From: Bryobacterales bacterium
GTDB taxonomy: Bacteria > Acidobacteriota > Terriglobia > Bryobacterales > UBA6623
NCBI GenBank assembly: GCA_028819255.1
Contig: JAPPMB010000047.1
Span: 71,039 to 135,038, forward strand
Direction of reading: 5' to 3'
Length of the DNA stretch: 64,000 bases
The notes below the pieces were generated by a model. It was not told the origin of the DNA. It saw only the letters and a program-made list of their open reading frames with translations, and searched no databases. Positions 1 to 8,780 of this stretch are shown here, in pieces (the first letter of the stretch is position 1; every line of letters begins with the position of its first letter). A program made the translations under genes and the position numbers.

Positions 1-1
1 C

Positions 2-658
2 GCAAGATCTCTGCGCCTTGTCCGGGACTGGCCGGAAGCCGCTGCGAGAGGCATCCGGGTACCGGACCTCGCCCCGCTGCAGGCCTTCATTGATTCCGAG
101 TTCCCTCCCAGCAATGCCGGCTTGGAGGACTATCGCGAGCGCGCCCCGCACCCCCTCCTGGACCTGACTATGGGGTGGAGCCTGGCCGTCAACGCCGCTG
201 TCAAGGACATCGTGTTCGGGGTGCCGCCGTTTCCCAACGTCCGGGAGACGCTGGACAAGATCGTCGCCAACGCCGACCTTGCCGTGGTCTCGGGAACGCC
301 GGGCGAGGCGCTGCACCGGGAATGGGACGAGAACGACCTTTCACACTACCCGCAGCTTATCGCCGGACAGGAACTGGGCAAGAAGACCGTGCATCTTCAG
401 GCGATGGCAGGCGGGGACCGATACGCTCCCGGCAAGAAGCTGATGATCGGTGACGCGCCTGGTGACAGGACGGCTGCGGAGGCATCAGGCTGCCTCTTCT
501 ACCCCGTCAACCCCGGTCGCGAAGAGGAGTCGTGGGAGCGTCTGTGCGAGGAGGCGCTGGCACGGTTCTTCGAGGAGTCATACGACGGCGAGTATCAGGC
601 GTCACGCATAGCGGAGTTCGAGGCGCTGCTGCCGGAGCACCCACCCTGGATCGCGTAG
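2..658 (+). CDS. HAD-superfamily hydrolase, 5' end outside window
   Basis: The reading frame is open from the first complete codon, so the start and the N-terminal nucleophile motif lie upstream of the window. The visible part keeps the HAD C-terminal core: a VVSGTP segment (motif II-like, Ser/Thr after a hydrophobic strand) and MIGDAPGD near the C-terminus, which matches the acidic motif IV that binds Mg2+. HAD enzymes usually hydrolyse phosphate esters in the cytoplasm; the substrate cannot be inferred here. An internal TTG at 122 could be read as a start, but the codons before it continue the same protein-like sequence, so I treat the gene as truncated by the window edge. Confidence 0.8.
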   Translation, partial: ARSLRLVRDWPEAAARGIRVPDLAPLQAFIDSEFPPSNAGLEDYRERAPHPLLDLTMGWSLAVNAAVKDIVFGVPPFPNVRETLDKIVANADLAVVSGTPGEALHREWDENDLSHYPQLIAGQELGKKTVHLQAMAGGDRYAPGKKLMIGDAPGDRTAAEASGCLFYPVNPGREEESWERLCEEALARFFEESYDGEYQASRIAEFEALLPEHPPWIA

Positions 659-810
659 GTGCCGGCCGGCCATTGATCCGTCCTCGATCGAGAGGTCTGG
701 CAGACCGCTGCTGCCGGGCCTGCACAGCCGGAACTCTACAGCGTTGGTCCCCGGACGCGCCGGGCGAGCACAAGCTCGCAGCCAGGTGCCGTCAATCGCA
801 GTGAGGCCGG

Positions 811-2136
811 CTACGCCGCGATCTTGTACAGCGTGGAGTGGGTCCGGATCAACAAGCCGCCTTCGACGATCGCGGGGGTGGCCATGCACATTTCCTCCAG
901 CTTGTTGGATCCGAGGAGCCTGAATTCGGACCCGGCCTGAACCACGAACGTCGTGCCGTCCTCGTCCAGGCAGAACAGCTTGCCGTTGTAGGCCCACGGC
1001 GATGCCGTGAAGTTCGCTGAGTCCCTCGAGACCCGCTGCTTGCCGTAGACCTCCCCGCCGGTGCGCGCATCGTGACAGGTCAGGAATCCCCGGTCGAACA
1101 GGGTGTAGTAGTGCCCTTGGTACACGAGTCCCGAGGGATGGTACGGGCCGCCGTGCGGCACGCTCCATGCAATGAACTCGTTCGAGGTCACCCCCTGCGG
1201 CAAGGTGATGTCGCCGGATGCGCCGGGCTTGATCGCGTAGATCGGACGTTCGTCGCTGTTCATGTATCCCGAGGTCACGTAGAGCAGACCACCGGATGAG
1301 AACGGCGTGGGTATGGCTAGGGAGGACAGCCGGCTAAGTTCCCAGAGCCCCTTCCCGTCCAGGTCGTACGAACGAAGCCTGTTCCTGCCCATCGTTATGA
1401 TCTCGATGCGCGGCCCGCTGTCCCAGACGAAGGGCGTGGACCAGGTGGTTGGCTCGTCACGCTCCACTCGCCAAATCTCTTTCCCAGTGGCCTTGTCCAG
1501 CGCCAACAGGTAGGACTGGTCCTCGCTGTCGTTGGTGATGTAGAGCCGGCCATCGTGCAGGGCCGGCGACGACGCTGTCCCGTAACCCCAGCGGGTCCGG
1601 ACCGGATTCCACGCCCGGGACCAGACGATCTCTCCGTCGAGGTCCAGGCACCAGGTGCCGAGATCGCCGACGTGGGCGAACAGATGCTCCCCGTCCGTCA
1701 CGGCGGTTTCGGATGCGTAGGTGTTCTTCCGATGACGCCCGACCCTGGGGACAGCCTTCTCCAGCTCGGTTCGCCAAAGCTGCTTGCCGGTCTCCAAATC
1801 AATGCAATGCGCAAGCCACAGATGCTCGTCATCGGGTCTGGGACTCTCGACCGCGCCTTGGTAGAACCCGCCTTCGGGCACGTCGGCCATGCTGGCCGCA
1901 CGTGCGGAAGTGAAAAAGACCCGGTTGCCCCAAACGATCGGCGACGACCAGCCGCTTCCGCCGATAGACGCTTTCCACGCCACGTTCTCGGTCGTGCTCC
2001 AGGACTCAGGCAAGCCGGATTCCTCAGCCGGAACCCCTGTGGCTCCGGGCCCGCGGAACTGGGGCCAGTTGGCTCTTGCCTGATCTGCAGCAAGCGAACC
2101 GGCTGCAAGCGAAACGAACGCTCTTCGAGTCAGCAT
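811..2136 (-). CDS. Exported PQQ-like beta-propeller protein
   Basis: This 441-residue protein starts with an arginine-containing, Ala-rich export signal (TRRAFVSLAAGSLAAD) followed by WPQFRGPGATG, the typical opening of periplasmic PQQ-like/BamB-like propellers in sulfatase-rich bacteria. Repeated blades follow with patterns such as GNRVFFTSA, GKQLWRTELE and GKEIWRVERD. The fold is an eight-bladed propeller; many such proteins do not bind PQQ, and no dehydrogenase active-site loop is visible, so an enzymatic role is not supported. Its ATG overlaps the last 7 nt of the upstream MaoC gene on the same strand, which implies translational coupling. Function beyond an exported propeller is unknown. 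Confidence 0.8.
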   Translation of the reverse strand: MLTRRAFVSLAAGSLAADQARANWPQFRGPGATGVPAEESGLPESWSTTENVAWKASIGGSGWSSPIVWGNRVFFTSARAASMADVPEGGFYQGAVESPRPDDEHLWLAHCIDLETGKQLWRTELEKAVPRVGRHRKNTYASETAVTDGEHLFAHVGDLGTWCLDLDGEIVWSRAWNPVRTRWGYGTASSPALHDGRLYITNDSEDQSYLLALDKATGKEIWRVERDEPTTWSTPFVWDSGPRIEIITMGRNRLRSYDLDGKGLWELSRLSSLAIPTPFSSGGLLYVTSGYMNSDERPIYAIKPGASGDITLPQGVTSNEFIAWSVPHGGPYHPSGLVYQGHYYTLFDRGFLTCHDARTGGEVYGKQRVSRDSANFTASPWAYNGKLFCLDEDGTTFVVQAGSEFRLLGSNKLEEMCMATPAIVEGGLLIRTHSTLYKIAA

Positions 2137-2570
2137 CTCTTCACCATCATCCTATTTGTACCCTTCTGGACAACTTCGTCAAGCTGGTTGACCACCTCGT
2201 ACTCGACGAACACGATCCCGCGGTCGGGCTTGGACCTTGAGGGGCGCTTCTCGGCCACTCGCAACCTGGCGCGGATCGTGTCACCGACGTGGATCGGCCC
2301 GACGAAGTCCCAAGACCAGTGCAGGGAGGCGATCGCTTCGACCTGGAACGTCGAGCGATGCTTGAGTCCGTCCGCGATTGCGAGTCCCATCAGGCCGTGA
2401 GCGACGCGGCGTCCGAACTGGGTCTGGCGGGCATACTCCTCGTTCGTGTGCAGTTCGAAGAAATCCATCGAGACGGCTGCAAAGTTCATCACGTGCCAGT
2501 CGGTCACAGTGACGCCTGGCGTCTCGTGGGTTTCGCCGACCTCGATCTGGTCAAAGGACCGCTTGCGCAT
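2130..2570 (-). CDS. MaoC-like (R)-hydratase / hot-dog dehydratase
   Basis: The 146-residue product begins MRKRSFDQIEVGET and carries the MaoC hot-dog signature: VTDWHVMNFAAVSMDFFELH, then GRRVAHGLMGLAIADGL, where the Asp/His pair of R-hydratase 2 enzymes is expected, and a C-terminal strand with VGDTIRARLRV. The family hydrates enoyl-CoA to (R)-3-hydroxyacyl-CoA or dehydrates beta-hydroxyacyl thioesters in the cytoplasm. The frame extends upstream to 2924, but that extension is Arg/Pro-rich and not protein-like, so I use the ATG at 2570. It overlaps the propeller gene downstream by 7 nt (ATGCTGA). A link to the CoA-transferase/carboxylase genes at 55-61 kb is only inference. Confidence 0.85.
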   Translation of the reverse strand: MRKRSFDQIEVGETHETPGVTVTDWHVMNFAAVSMDFFELHTNEEYARQTQFGRRVAHGLMGLAIADGLKHRSTFQVEAIASLHWSWDFVGPIHVGDTIRARLRVAEKRPSRSKPDRGIVFVEYEVVNQLDEVVQKGTNRMMVKRC

Positions 2571-3029
2571 CGCCGAACTGAGAGTATACGAGACAGCCGG
2601 GCCCCTCCCGAACGGCATCGGCACCCGCAGGCAAGCCGGCCTGCGCGGATTCGAACTCTGGCCGGGACGGTCGTTGTCGCCGGGTCGACCAACGTGCCGC
2701 GAGGTTCCCCGTTCTTCCAGTCTCCGGTCCGTCAGGCACCGATCATTCCTCTCCCCGCGTATCATGGCGTCTCGTGGTCGGTCTGCCCCTGCGAGCCTGG
2801 CAGCGCGGCGCACAGATTCGGCTCGGAAGTCGACCCGCGCGGACAGGCCGGTGTCCTTTGGCCCCCGGGACATCACGTCGAAGCGTCTTTTCGCAATGGA
2901 GCCCGTCGCCGGGGGCACCGGCATGGTCCGATCGACGAAAACAAAGGGAGATGCACTTGGGCCACTCTCTCCGCCGTCCAGTCATCGCGGACGCAACAAC
3001 GCTGCCGGGTCGCTCTATATTGGTAACGA

Positions 3030-4604
3030 ATGCAGCAGGCAAGGCGACGCAGAGAGCACCGGGTCCGTCACCACCTATTCGCGGCGGCGGTGCTCGCGGC
3101 GCTTGCGGCCTGCCAGATGCAACCGCCGCCTGAGCCGAGGCCCAACATCATCTTTCTTCTGACCGACGATCAGAGGGCGGACGCGTTGGGGATCGCCGGA
3201 CACCCGATTCTTGAGACACCCCACCTCGACCGGCTCGCCAAGGATGGCGTTCGATTCACCGAGGCGCACGTGGTGGCTCCCGTGTGCATGCCGAGCCGTG
3301 CCAGCTTCATGAACGGCCAGTACGAGCGCGTCCACCAGATCGGATTCTCCTCGGCAAACGTGCTGTCCGACGCACAGTGGGAAGGAACCTACCCGGCGAT
3401 CCTGCGACGAGAGGGCTACCACGTCGGCTTCGTCGGGAAGATCGGCCTTCAGCAGTACGCGTTCCGCGGCAAGCCGCTGGCGAAGTTCGACTTCTGGCGC
3501 GGGCACGACGACTGGGCACGGTTCTGGCCCAAGGAATTCGAGCACCTCGAGATCTACCACGACTCCGAAGCGGAAATTGTGACGCCGATCATGACCGAGA
3601 GCATCGACCGGTTCCTGGACAGCGCTCCCAGCGACAGGCCGTTCATGCTCTCGGTCAGTTTCTCCGCTCCCCACGGGTCGATTTCCGGATCGATGCTCTA
3701 TCCGGAGGAAGAAGGCCCCGCGCGGATGACCACGCCCGCGAACTCCCACCCGAAGCTCAGGGACCATCCGCACTACGGGGCGCTGTACCGGGATGTCGAA
3801 GTCGACATCCCTACCTCGTTCACCGACGACACCGCAAGGCACATTCCCCTCGACGTGCATCCTCGTGAGGGCCGCATGCAAACGTACTCCTACAGCTACG
3901 CCGGCGAGGAGGTGTTGCGCGAGCACAAGGTACGGTACTACCAGCTGATCCACGGGGTCGACCTCGCGGTCGGAAGACTCAGGGACAGCCTTCGGAGGCA
4001 CGGGATGGCCGAGAACACGGTGATCGTCTTCTCGAGCGACCACGGCCTCCTCATGGGCGAGTACGCGATGGGCGGCAAGTCTTTGCTCTACGACGTGGCG
4101 ACGCGGGTGCCTCTGATCGTCTACGACCCGCGGACAGGCGAGGACGAGCGGGGGGCGGAGATCGACGAGCTCGTGCTGAGCATCGACGTTCCGGCAACGA
4201 TCGTTTCCTTCGGGGGTGCCGAGGTGCCGGCCAGCATGCAGGGACGGGACCTGCGCCCTCTGATGGAAAATCGCCGATTGGAGTGGCGGGACGAGATCTT
4301 CCTGGAAAGCCTGTTCCTCCTACGTACCGGACCATTCATGGAGGCCGTACGCACAAAGGAGTGGAAGTACGTTCGGTTCTTCCCGTCGTCCCAATCGCAG
4401 TATGTGGAGGCAGACACCAACTTCGAGGGAAAAGAGCCGGCGTTCGAGCAGCTGTTCGATCTCGTGAACGATCCTACGGAACTGCACAACATGATCGCGG
4501 ACGAATCTCAGGCCGGGCGCATCGAGGCGTTTCGCGAGCGCTGCAAACGCCATTCGGCGGCCCTTGTTCTCGCGCGGTCGGACACCGAAACCTATCCCCG
4601 CTAG
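3030..4604 (+). CDS. Sulfatase 1 (S1 family, lipoprotein)
   Basis: This 524-residue protein has a lipoprotein signal ending in LAALAAC (Cys 28), so it is probably anchored outside the cytoplasm. The alkaline-phosphatase-fold core follows: metal-binding TDD at residues 45-47 and the formylglycine signature C-M-P-S-R with Cys 86, plus a C-terminal SSDHGLLMGEY metal motif. S1 sulfatases hydrolyse sulfate esters of glycans or small molecules after Cys is converted to formylglycine by a maturase, which is not encoded in this window. The substrate is unknown. No co-directional partner is close; a broken DUF1703 gene lies 270 bp downstream. Confidence 0.92.
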   Translation: MQQARRRREHRVRHHLFAAAVLAALAACQMQPPPEPRPNIIFLLTDDQRADALGIAGHPILETPHLDRLAKDGVRFTEAHVVAPVCMPSRASFMNGQYERVHQIGFSSANVLSDAQWEGTYPAILRREGYHVGFVGKIGLQQYAFRGKPLAKFDFWRGHDDWARFWPKEFEHLEIYHDSEAEIVTPIMTESIDRFLDSAPSDRPFMLSVSFSAPHGSISGSMLYPEEEGPARMTTPANSHPKLRDHPHYGALYRDVEVDIPTSFTDDTARHIPLDVHPREGRMQTYSYSYAGEEVLREHKVRYYQLIHGVDLAVGRLRDSLRRHGMAENTVIVFSSDHGLLMGEYAMGGKSLLYDVATRVPLIVYDPRTGEDERGAEIDELVLSIDVPATIVSFGGAEVPASMQGRDLRPLMENRRLEWRDEIFLESLFLLRTGPFMEAVRTKEWKYVRFFPSSQSQYVEADTNFEGKEPAFEQLFDLVNDPTELHNMIADESQAGRIEAFRERCKRHSAALVLARSDTETYPR

Positions 4605-4874
4605 CTTGCCGCTTTACAGCCGCCAACGCGCCTCCGGCAGCCGCGGTCACGGGTCGGGTCTGTGTCCCCACCCCCATGAACGACACTAGAATGGCGAGAC
4701 AGGGCCGGTACTCGTCTGCCGGCGGGCAGCCATCCAGCAAAGGCAGGCGGGAAACGACTCGGGAATGCAGAGGCACTGCGTGCAACCGAAGACGCTGCCT
4801 GGACAAGCGACCGGAGCTGCAATGTCGGGGATTCGCCGGCCGGTGCTCGCAACCGGTACAAGGGATGGCCGCCG

Positions 4875-6425
4875 ATGAAGCGCCGCATGCTGGCCCTGGG
4901 AATGCAGAGCTTCCGCAAGCTGCGGAAACTGGACTGCTATTACGTCGACAAGACCGCCTGAATCCAGGAGCCCTGTGGCGGAGGGCAGTATTACTTCCTG
5001 TCGCGTCCCCGGAGGTTCGGCAAGAGCCTCCTCGTCAACACGCTCAAGGAGCTGTTCGAGGGCAATGAGCCGCTGTTCCGGGGGCTGCATATCCATGGGG
5101 CGTGGGACTGGTCAGTGCAGCATCCGGTGATCCGGCTCAGCTTCGGGTACGGACACTCTCACGATCCTGGCTATGTCCACATGCATGTTCTGGAGCAGTT
5201 GGCTGACATCGCGGAGGCGGCGGGAGTCGAGTCTCCCCGCGAGACCGGGCCAGGGCGGCTCGCAGACCTGATCCGGAGGCTGCACCGAAGGAGCGCGCAC
5301 GGGATGGACGTGCTGGTGGACGAGCGTGATGAGCCGATCCCTGTTGCATTGGAGGAGCCGGAGGTCGCGCGGGCCAATCGCGACTTCTTGCGCGGCCTGG
5401 ACGCGGTCTTCACGGAGTGCGACGAGGAAATCCGATTCACCTTCATCACGGGCGTGAGCAAGTTCAGCAAGGTGAGCCTGTTCTCCGGCCTGAACAACCT
5501 CGAGGACATCACTCTTGATCCGCTCTACTCCAGCATCTGCGGATACACGGAGGCGGATCTGGACGAGGTGTTCGCACCGGAGATGCGCGGTCTGGACCGG
5601 GAGGAGATCCGCCGGTGGTACAACGGCTACAGCTGGCTGGGCGGCGAGTGCGTATACAACCAGTTCGATATCCTCCTGCTTCTCAAGAAGCGCGCGTTCA
5701 AGCCCTACTGGGTTGAGACGTGCACGCCGAAGTTTCTGCCCGAGCTCCTGTTCCGGCGGAGGGTCAGCTCGCTGGATCTGGAGCGGATGGCGGGCGACGA
5801 GGAGCTGCTGTCAAAGTTCGACGTCGGCGAAGTCGGGACGGAGGCTCTGCTGTTCAAGACCGGGCACCTGACGATCACGGGGAAGGAACGCAGCGGCTGG
5901 AAGACCCGCTACCAGCTGGGATACCCGAACCTGGAGGTCAGGCTGGCGCTCAACGCACGGCTGCATTCGGAAATGGTGCCGGAGGAGTCCTGGCGAGTGG
6001 CGGACCACACCAAGCTGGGAAACCTGTTGGCGGCGGGCGATCTGGCGGGCCTCAAGGCGAAGTTGCGGGCCGTCTTCGCCAGCATCCCGTCGGACTGGCA
6101 CCGGTGGAACCGGATCGCAAGATACGAGGGCTATTACGCGGCCGTGGTGCATGCGTGGTTCACGGCGCAGGAGCTGGACGTAGTGGCGGAGGACAGCGGC
6201 AGCGGCGGGAGGGCGGACATGGTGGTGCCGCACCCGAACGCGGTGTACGTCTTCGGGTTCAAGGTGGCGGAGACGGCACGACAAGGGACGGCGCTGGCCC
6301 AGATCAAGGCAGGGGGCTACGCAGAAAAGCACCTCGGCCAAGGGAGACCGGTGTACCTGGTGGGAGTGGAGTTCGGCAGCGAGTGCCGCAACGTGGAGAG
6401 GTTCGATTCCGAGCGGATCCAATGA
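4875..6425 (+). pseudogene. DUF1703-type AAA-like/PD-(D/E)XK protein, copy 1, with in-frame TGA
   Basis: From the ATG at 4875 the frame gives a family-typical 516-codon product, but codon 29 is TGA (4959-4961), just after CYYVDKTA; the family normally continues with a hydrophobic residue there. After the stop the frame stays open and shows SRPRRFGKS (P-loop-like), LVDERDEPI at the Walker B-like position, WYNGYSW, and a C-terminal PD-(D/E)XK nuclease-like domain. Two conserved spots are degraded: the Walker B-like motif reads DERDEP where copy 2 has DEYDKP, and the nuclease E-x-K reads GFK where copy 2 has EFK. Translation restarting at GTG 5115 would lack the ATPase N-terminus. Family function is unknown, though it is abundant in mobile/accessory regions. 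Confidence 0.8.
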
Positions 6426-6668
6426 CGGGTTCCCAACCACAGCCTGTTGCGTGCGTACCGAGATGAACGGTGGCTTGTCGGAAGAACGGCGTTGCAGGTC
6501 AGTTTGCGGAACCGGAAACCTCGGGGCCAAGCTGTGGCAATTGCAGAGACCCGGCGTATCTGATTGATTCCAGTAGTGTTCCGCTCGATAGTCCGGCATC
6601 GCGAGTCGAATCGCCAGTTCCTGCCGAGCCTCCTTGCAGGTTGACGCCTCTGCGGTGCCGGTCCGGTC

Positions 6669-6697
6669 TTGACCGGCCCCTTCGATGCGCGTATTCT
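6669..6697 (+). promoter_or_regulatory. Sigma70-type promoter for rplU-rpmA
   Basis: TTGACC (6669-6674) is followed after 17 bp by TATTCT (6692-6697), a good match to a housekeeping -35/-10 pair. It would start transcription near 6704, giving a leader of about 50 nt before the rplU ATG. The rest of the 6426-6668 stretch holds no convincing gene. Confidence 0.6.
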
Positions 6698-6756
6698 AGG
6701 AGTTGGATCCGGACAACACCGAGTCCGGCACTCCCCTCTGCACTGGATCAATCTAC

Positions 6757-7065
6757 ATGTACGCGATTATCGAAACCGGCGGCAAGCAGTACACCGTCTC
6801 TCCGGGAGACGAGATCCGTGTCGAGAAGCTGCGCGGCACCGTAGGCGACTCCGTGGAGATCAGCAAGGTTGTCGCGGTCTCAGGAGACGACGGGAAGCTC
6901 CTCACTGGGAGCGACGCCCAGGCGACCGTGCTCGCCCGAATCTCAGCTCACGGACGGGGACCGAAGATTGACGTGCTGAAGTTCAAGCGCCGCAAGATGT
7001 ATCGTCGCCGCATCGGCCACCGGCAGGACTACACGCAGATCCGAATCGAATCGATCCGGCAATAG
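6757..7065 (+). CDS. rplU: 50S ribosomal protein L21
   Basis: The 102-residue product starts MYAIIETGGKQYTVSPGDEI, the canonical L21 N-terminus, and ends with the basic segment KFKRRKMYRRRIGHRQDYT that contacts 23S rRNA. L21 binds domain II of 23S rRNA in the large subunit. The frame extends back to 6703, but the ATG at 6757 gives the exact family start. It is followed 27 bp later by rpmA, the usual arrangement. Confidence 0.98.
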   Translation: MYAIIETGGKQYTVSPGDEIRVEKLRGTVGDSVEISKVVAVSGDDGKLLTGSDAQATVLARISAHGRGPKIDVLKFKRRKMYRRRIGHRQDYTQIRIESIRQ

Positions 7066-7092
7066 CCGCACGAAAGCCACACAGGAGAAATC

Positions 7093-7353
7093 ATGGCGCA
7101 CAAGAAAGGCCAAGGAACCTCTCGGAACGGGCGCGACTCTCACTCCAAGCGCCTCGGCGTGAAGCGCTTTGCCGGCCAGACGGTAACCGCAGGCAGCATT
7201 CTGGTCCGGCAGCGCGGAACCAGGTTCCGCCCGGGGCGCAACGTGGGCCGCGGCAAGGACGACACGCTGTTCGCCAAGATCGACGGCGTTGTGGAGTTTC
7301 GCAACCGCGGCCGGCTGGGCCGCATGATCAGCGTCCATCCGACGGCCGCCTGA
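7093..7353 (+). CDS. rpmA: 50S ribosomal protein L27
   Basis: The 86-residue protein begins [20 protein letters not shown], the classic L27 N-terminus that reaches the peptidyl transferase centre, and contains [18 protein letters not shown]. There is no Firmicutes-type cleavable N-terminal extension. AGGAG at 7083-7087 is well placed before the ATG. The obg GTPase gene that often follows rplU-rpmA is absent; a convergent glycosyltransferase gene ends 3 bp after the stop. Confidence 0.98.
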   Translation: MAHKKGQGTSRNGRDSHSKRLGVKRFAGQTVTAGSILVRQRGTRFRPGRNVGRGKDDTLFAKIDGVVEFRNRGRLGRMISVHPTAA

Positions 7354-7356
7354 GCA

Positions 7357-8769
7357 TCAGCCGCTTCCCCGGACCGCAATCCTCGGCAGATTTCGGAACA
7401 TCCCTCGCGCAACGGTGACTCCGAGCCACAGGAGCACGGGCGCATACTCGAGGCGGACCAGTACGCGGTCATACTCCCAGATGCCAAGGGCCTCGTACCC
7501 GGGGACCACGTGGTAGGCCAGCGACACCAGGGCCGTCCAGAGCAGCAGCGGCGGGCTCGGATGGACGGCCAGGAACGGCACCATCCATGTCAGGTACCAG
7601 GGTAGGCAGTTCGCCGACACAAGCAGGACTGCGCAGATCGCGGCCGTCTCGCCGGCGACCGGAGGCAGCGGCAGCCAGCGTGACGCGATGATCGCTAGGG
7701 CAAGCGCAAACTGCGCAAGAGCGGCGGCGGCCAACATGTCGCCACCCGTCAGTTCCAGGAACGCAGCGAACAGGCTGTCGTTGTTGCGCCAGCCCCCCAC
7801 AAAGCCCCCCAAAGTGGCGAAGACCGCCGAAATGCTCCGCCAGTACGGAAGGCAGAGGGCGGCCAGGACCATCAGGCTGGCGAACGCCCCCTTCCACTCG
7901 AACTGCCAGCGACCCTTCCGCCTGCCGAACAGCAGGAACGGATAGAGCACCGCAGGCCAGAACTTGCACATCGCTGCGACCGCAAGCGCCGCGAGCGCCC
8001 CGACCGGTCGCTGTCTCGCGGCGAGCGCCAGCGCGACGACCGCAAAGAACAGCGCAAGGGAGTCGTTGTGGCCCTCGATCCAGAACTCAGTCACTGCGAG
8101 AGGAGACCACAGGTAAATGAGAACCCAGGCTTTCGGCCGCCCGACGGCCGAGAGCAGCCCGAGCAGGGCCCAGCCGACGGCAAGGTCGGCGAGCGCGAAC
8201 GGCAACTTGAAGAGCCAGACCTGCCGCAGCGGATCGGAAGCCAATGCGCTGACATTGCGAAAATGCCATAGATTGAGCTGCTCGATGACCGGCCCGTAAG
8301 CCGACGGCTTTTCCGGACCGGCGATTCGCGGCCAAGTGGCGTCGCGCAGCCCACCCCAGGCGGGATCCCCGGGAGTCGCGGTGTAGGGGTCTCCTCCGGC
8401 ATGCTGCACCATCCCCTGCCATCGATAGCGGGCGGCGTCCTCGGACAGGCTGGGCTGCAGCGGGAGCACCGTGAGCCGGAAGACGAGCGCGGCACCCCAG
8501 ACCAGACGCATGGTCCGGGCGCTGGAGAAGGCCTCTCCGCCCTGAGTGACGAGCCAGCAAGCCGTCAGGTAGACGAGCGAGGTCAGCAGATAATGGAGAA
8601 TGAATTCCGGTACGCGGCTGGCGGGCCTGGAAAGGTCCAGGATCAGCAGCAGGCCGACCTCGATGAGAGCGGCGCACACCACGAGACCGAGCGCGAGCCG
8701 GCTGTTTCTGAACTTTAAGGGGACTCTGCCGGCTGCGAATTGAGCGCGCAGATCCAAGATCTCGACCAA
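7357..8769 (-). CDS. Polytopic membrane glycosyltransferase (GT87/mannosyltransferase-like)
   Basis: This 470-residue protein has about ten to twelve predicted membrane segments, for example LALGLVVCAALIEVGLLLIL and ALAALAVAAMCKFWPAVLY. After the second membrane helix comes the loop SEDAARYRWQGMVQHAGGDPY, which resembles the acidic D/E-containing first loop of GT-C enzymes using polyprenyl-phosphate sugars (GT87/MptB-like). The predicted role is transfer of a sugar to a lipid or glycan at the membrane; donor and acceptor are unknown. The start is a TTG at 8769; no better in-frame start exists before the first membrane helix. It is divergent from the GT2 gene with only 11 bp between the starts. 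Confidence 0.75.
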   Translation of the reverse strand: MVEILDLRAQFAAGRVPLKFRNSRLALGLVVCAALIEVGLLLILDLSRPASRVPEFILHYLLTSLVYLTACWLVTQGGEAFSSARTMRLVWGAALVFRLTVLPLQPSLSEDAARYRWQGMVQHAGGDPYTATPGDPAWGGLRDATWPRIAGPEKPSAYGPVIEQLNLWHFRNVSALASDPLRQVWLFKLPFALADLAVGWALLGLLSAVGRPKAWVLIYLWSPLAVTEFWIEGHNDSLALFFAVVALALAARQRPVGALAALAVAAMCKFWPAVLYPFLLFGRRKGRWQFEWKGAFASLMVLAALCLPYWRSISAVFATLGGFVGGWRNNDSLFAAFLELTGGDMLAAAALAQFALALAIIASRWLPLPPVAGETAAICAVLLVSANCLPWYLTWMVPFLAVHPSPPLLLWTALVSLAYHVVPGYEALGIWEYDRVLVRLEYAPVLLWLGVTVARGMFRNLPRIAVRGSG

Positions 8770-8780
8770 GCGTAACGCAC

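Noticed and set aside
2571..2924. N-terminal extension of the MaoC gene
   Set aside because: The extra 118 residues are Arg/Pro-rich and unlike the family; ATG 2570 gives the normal length.
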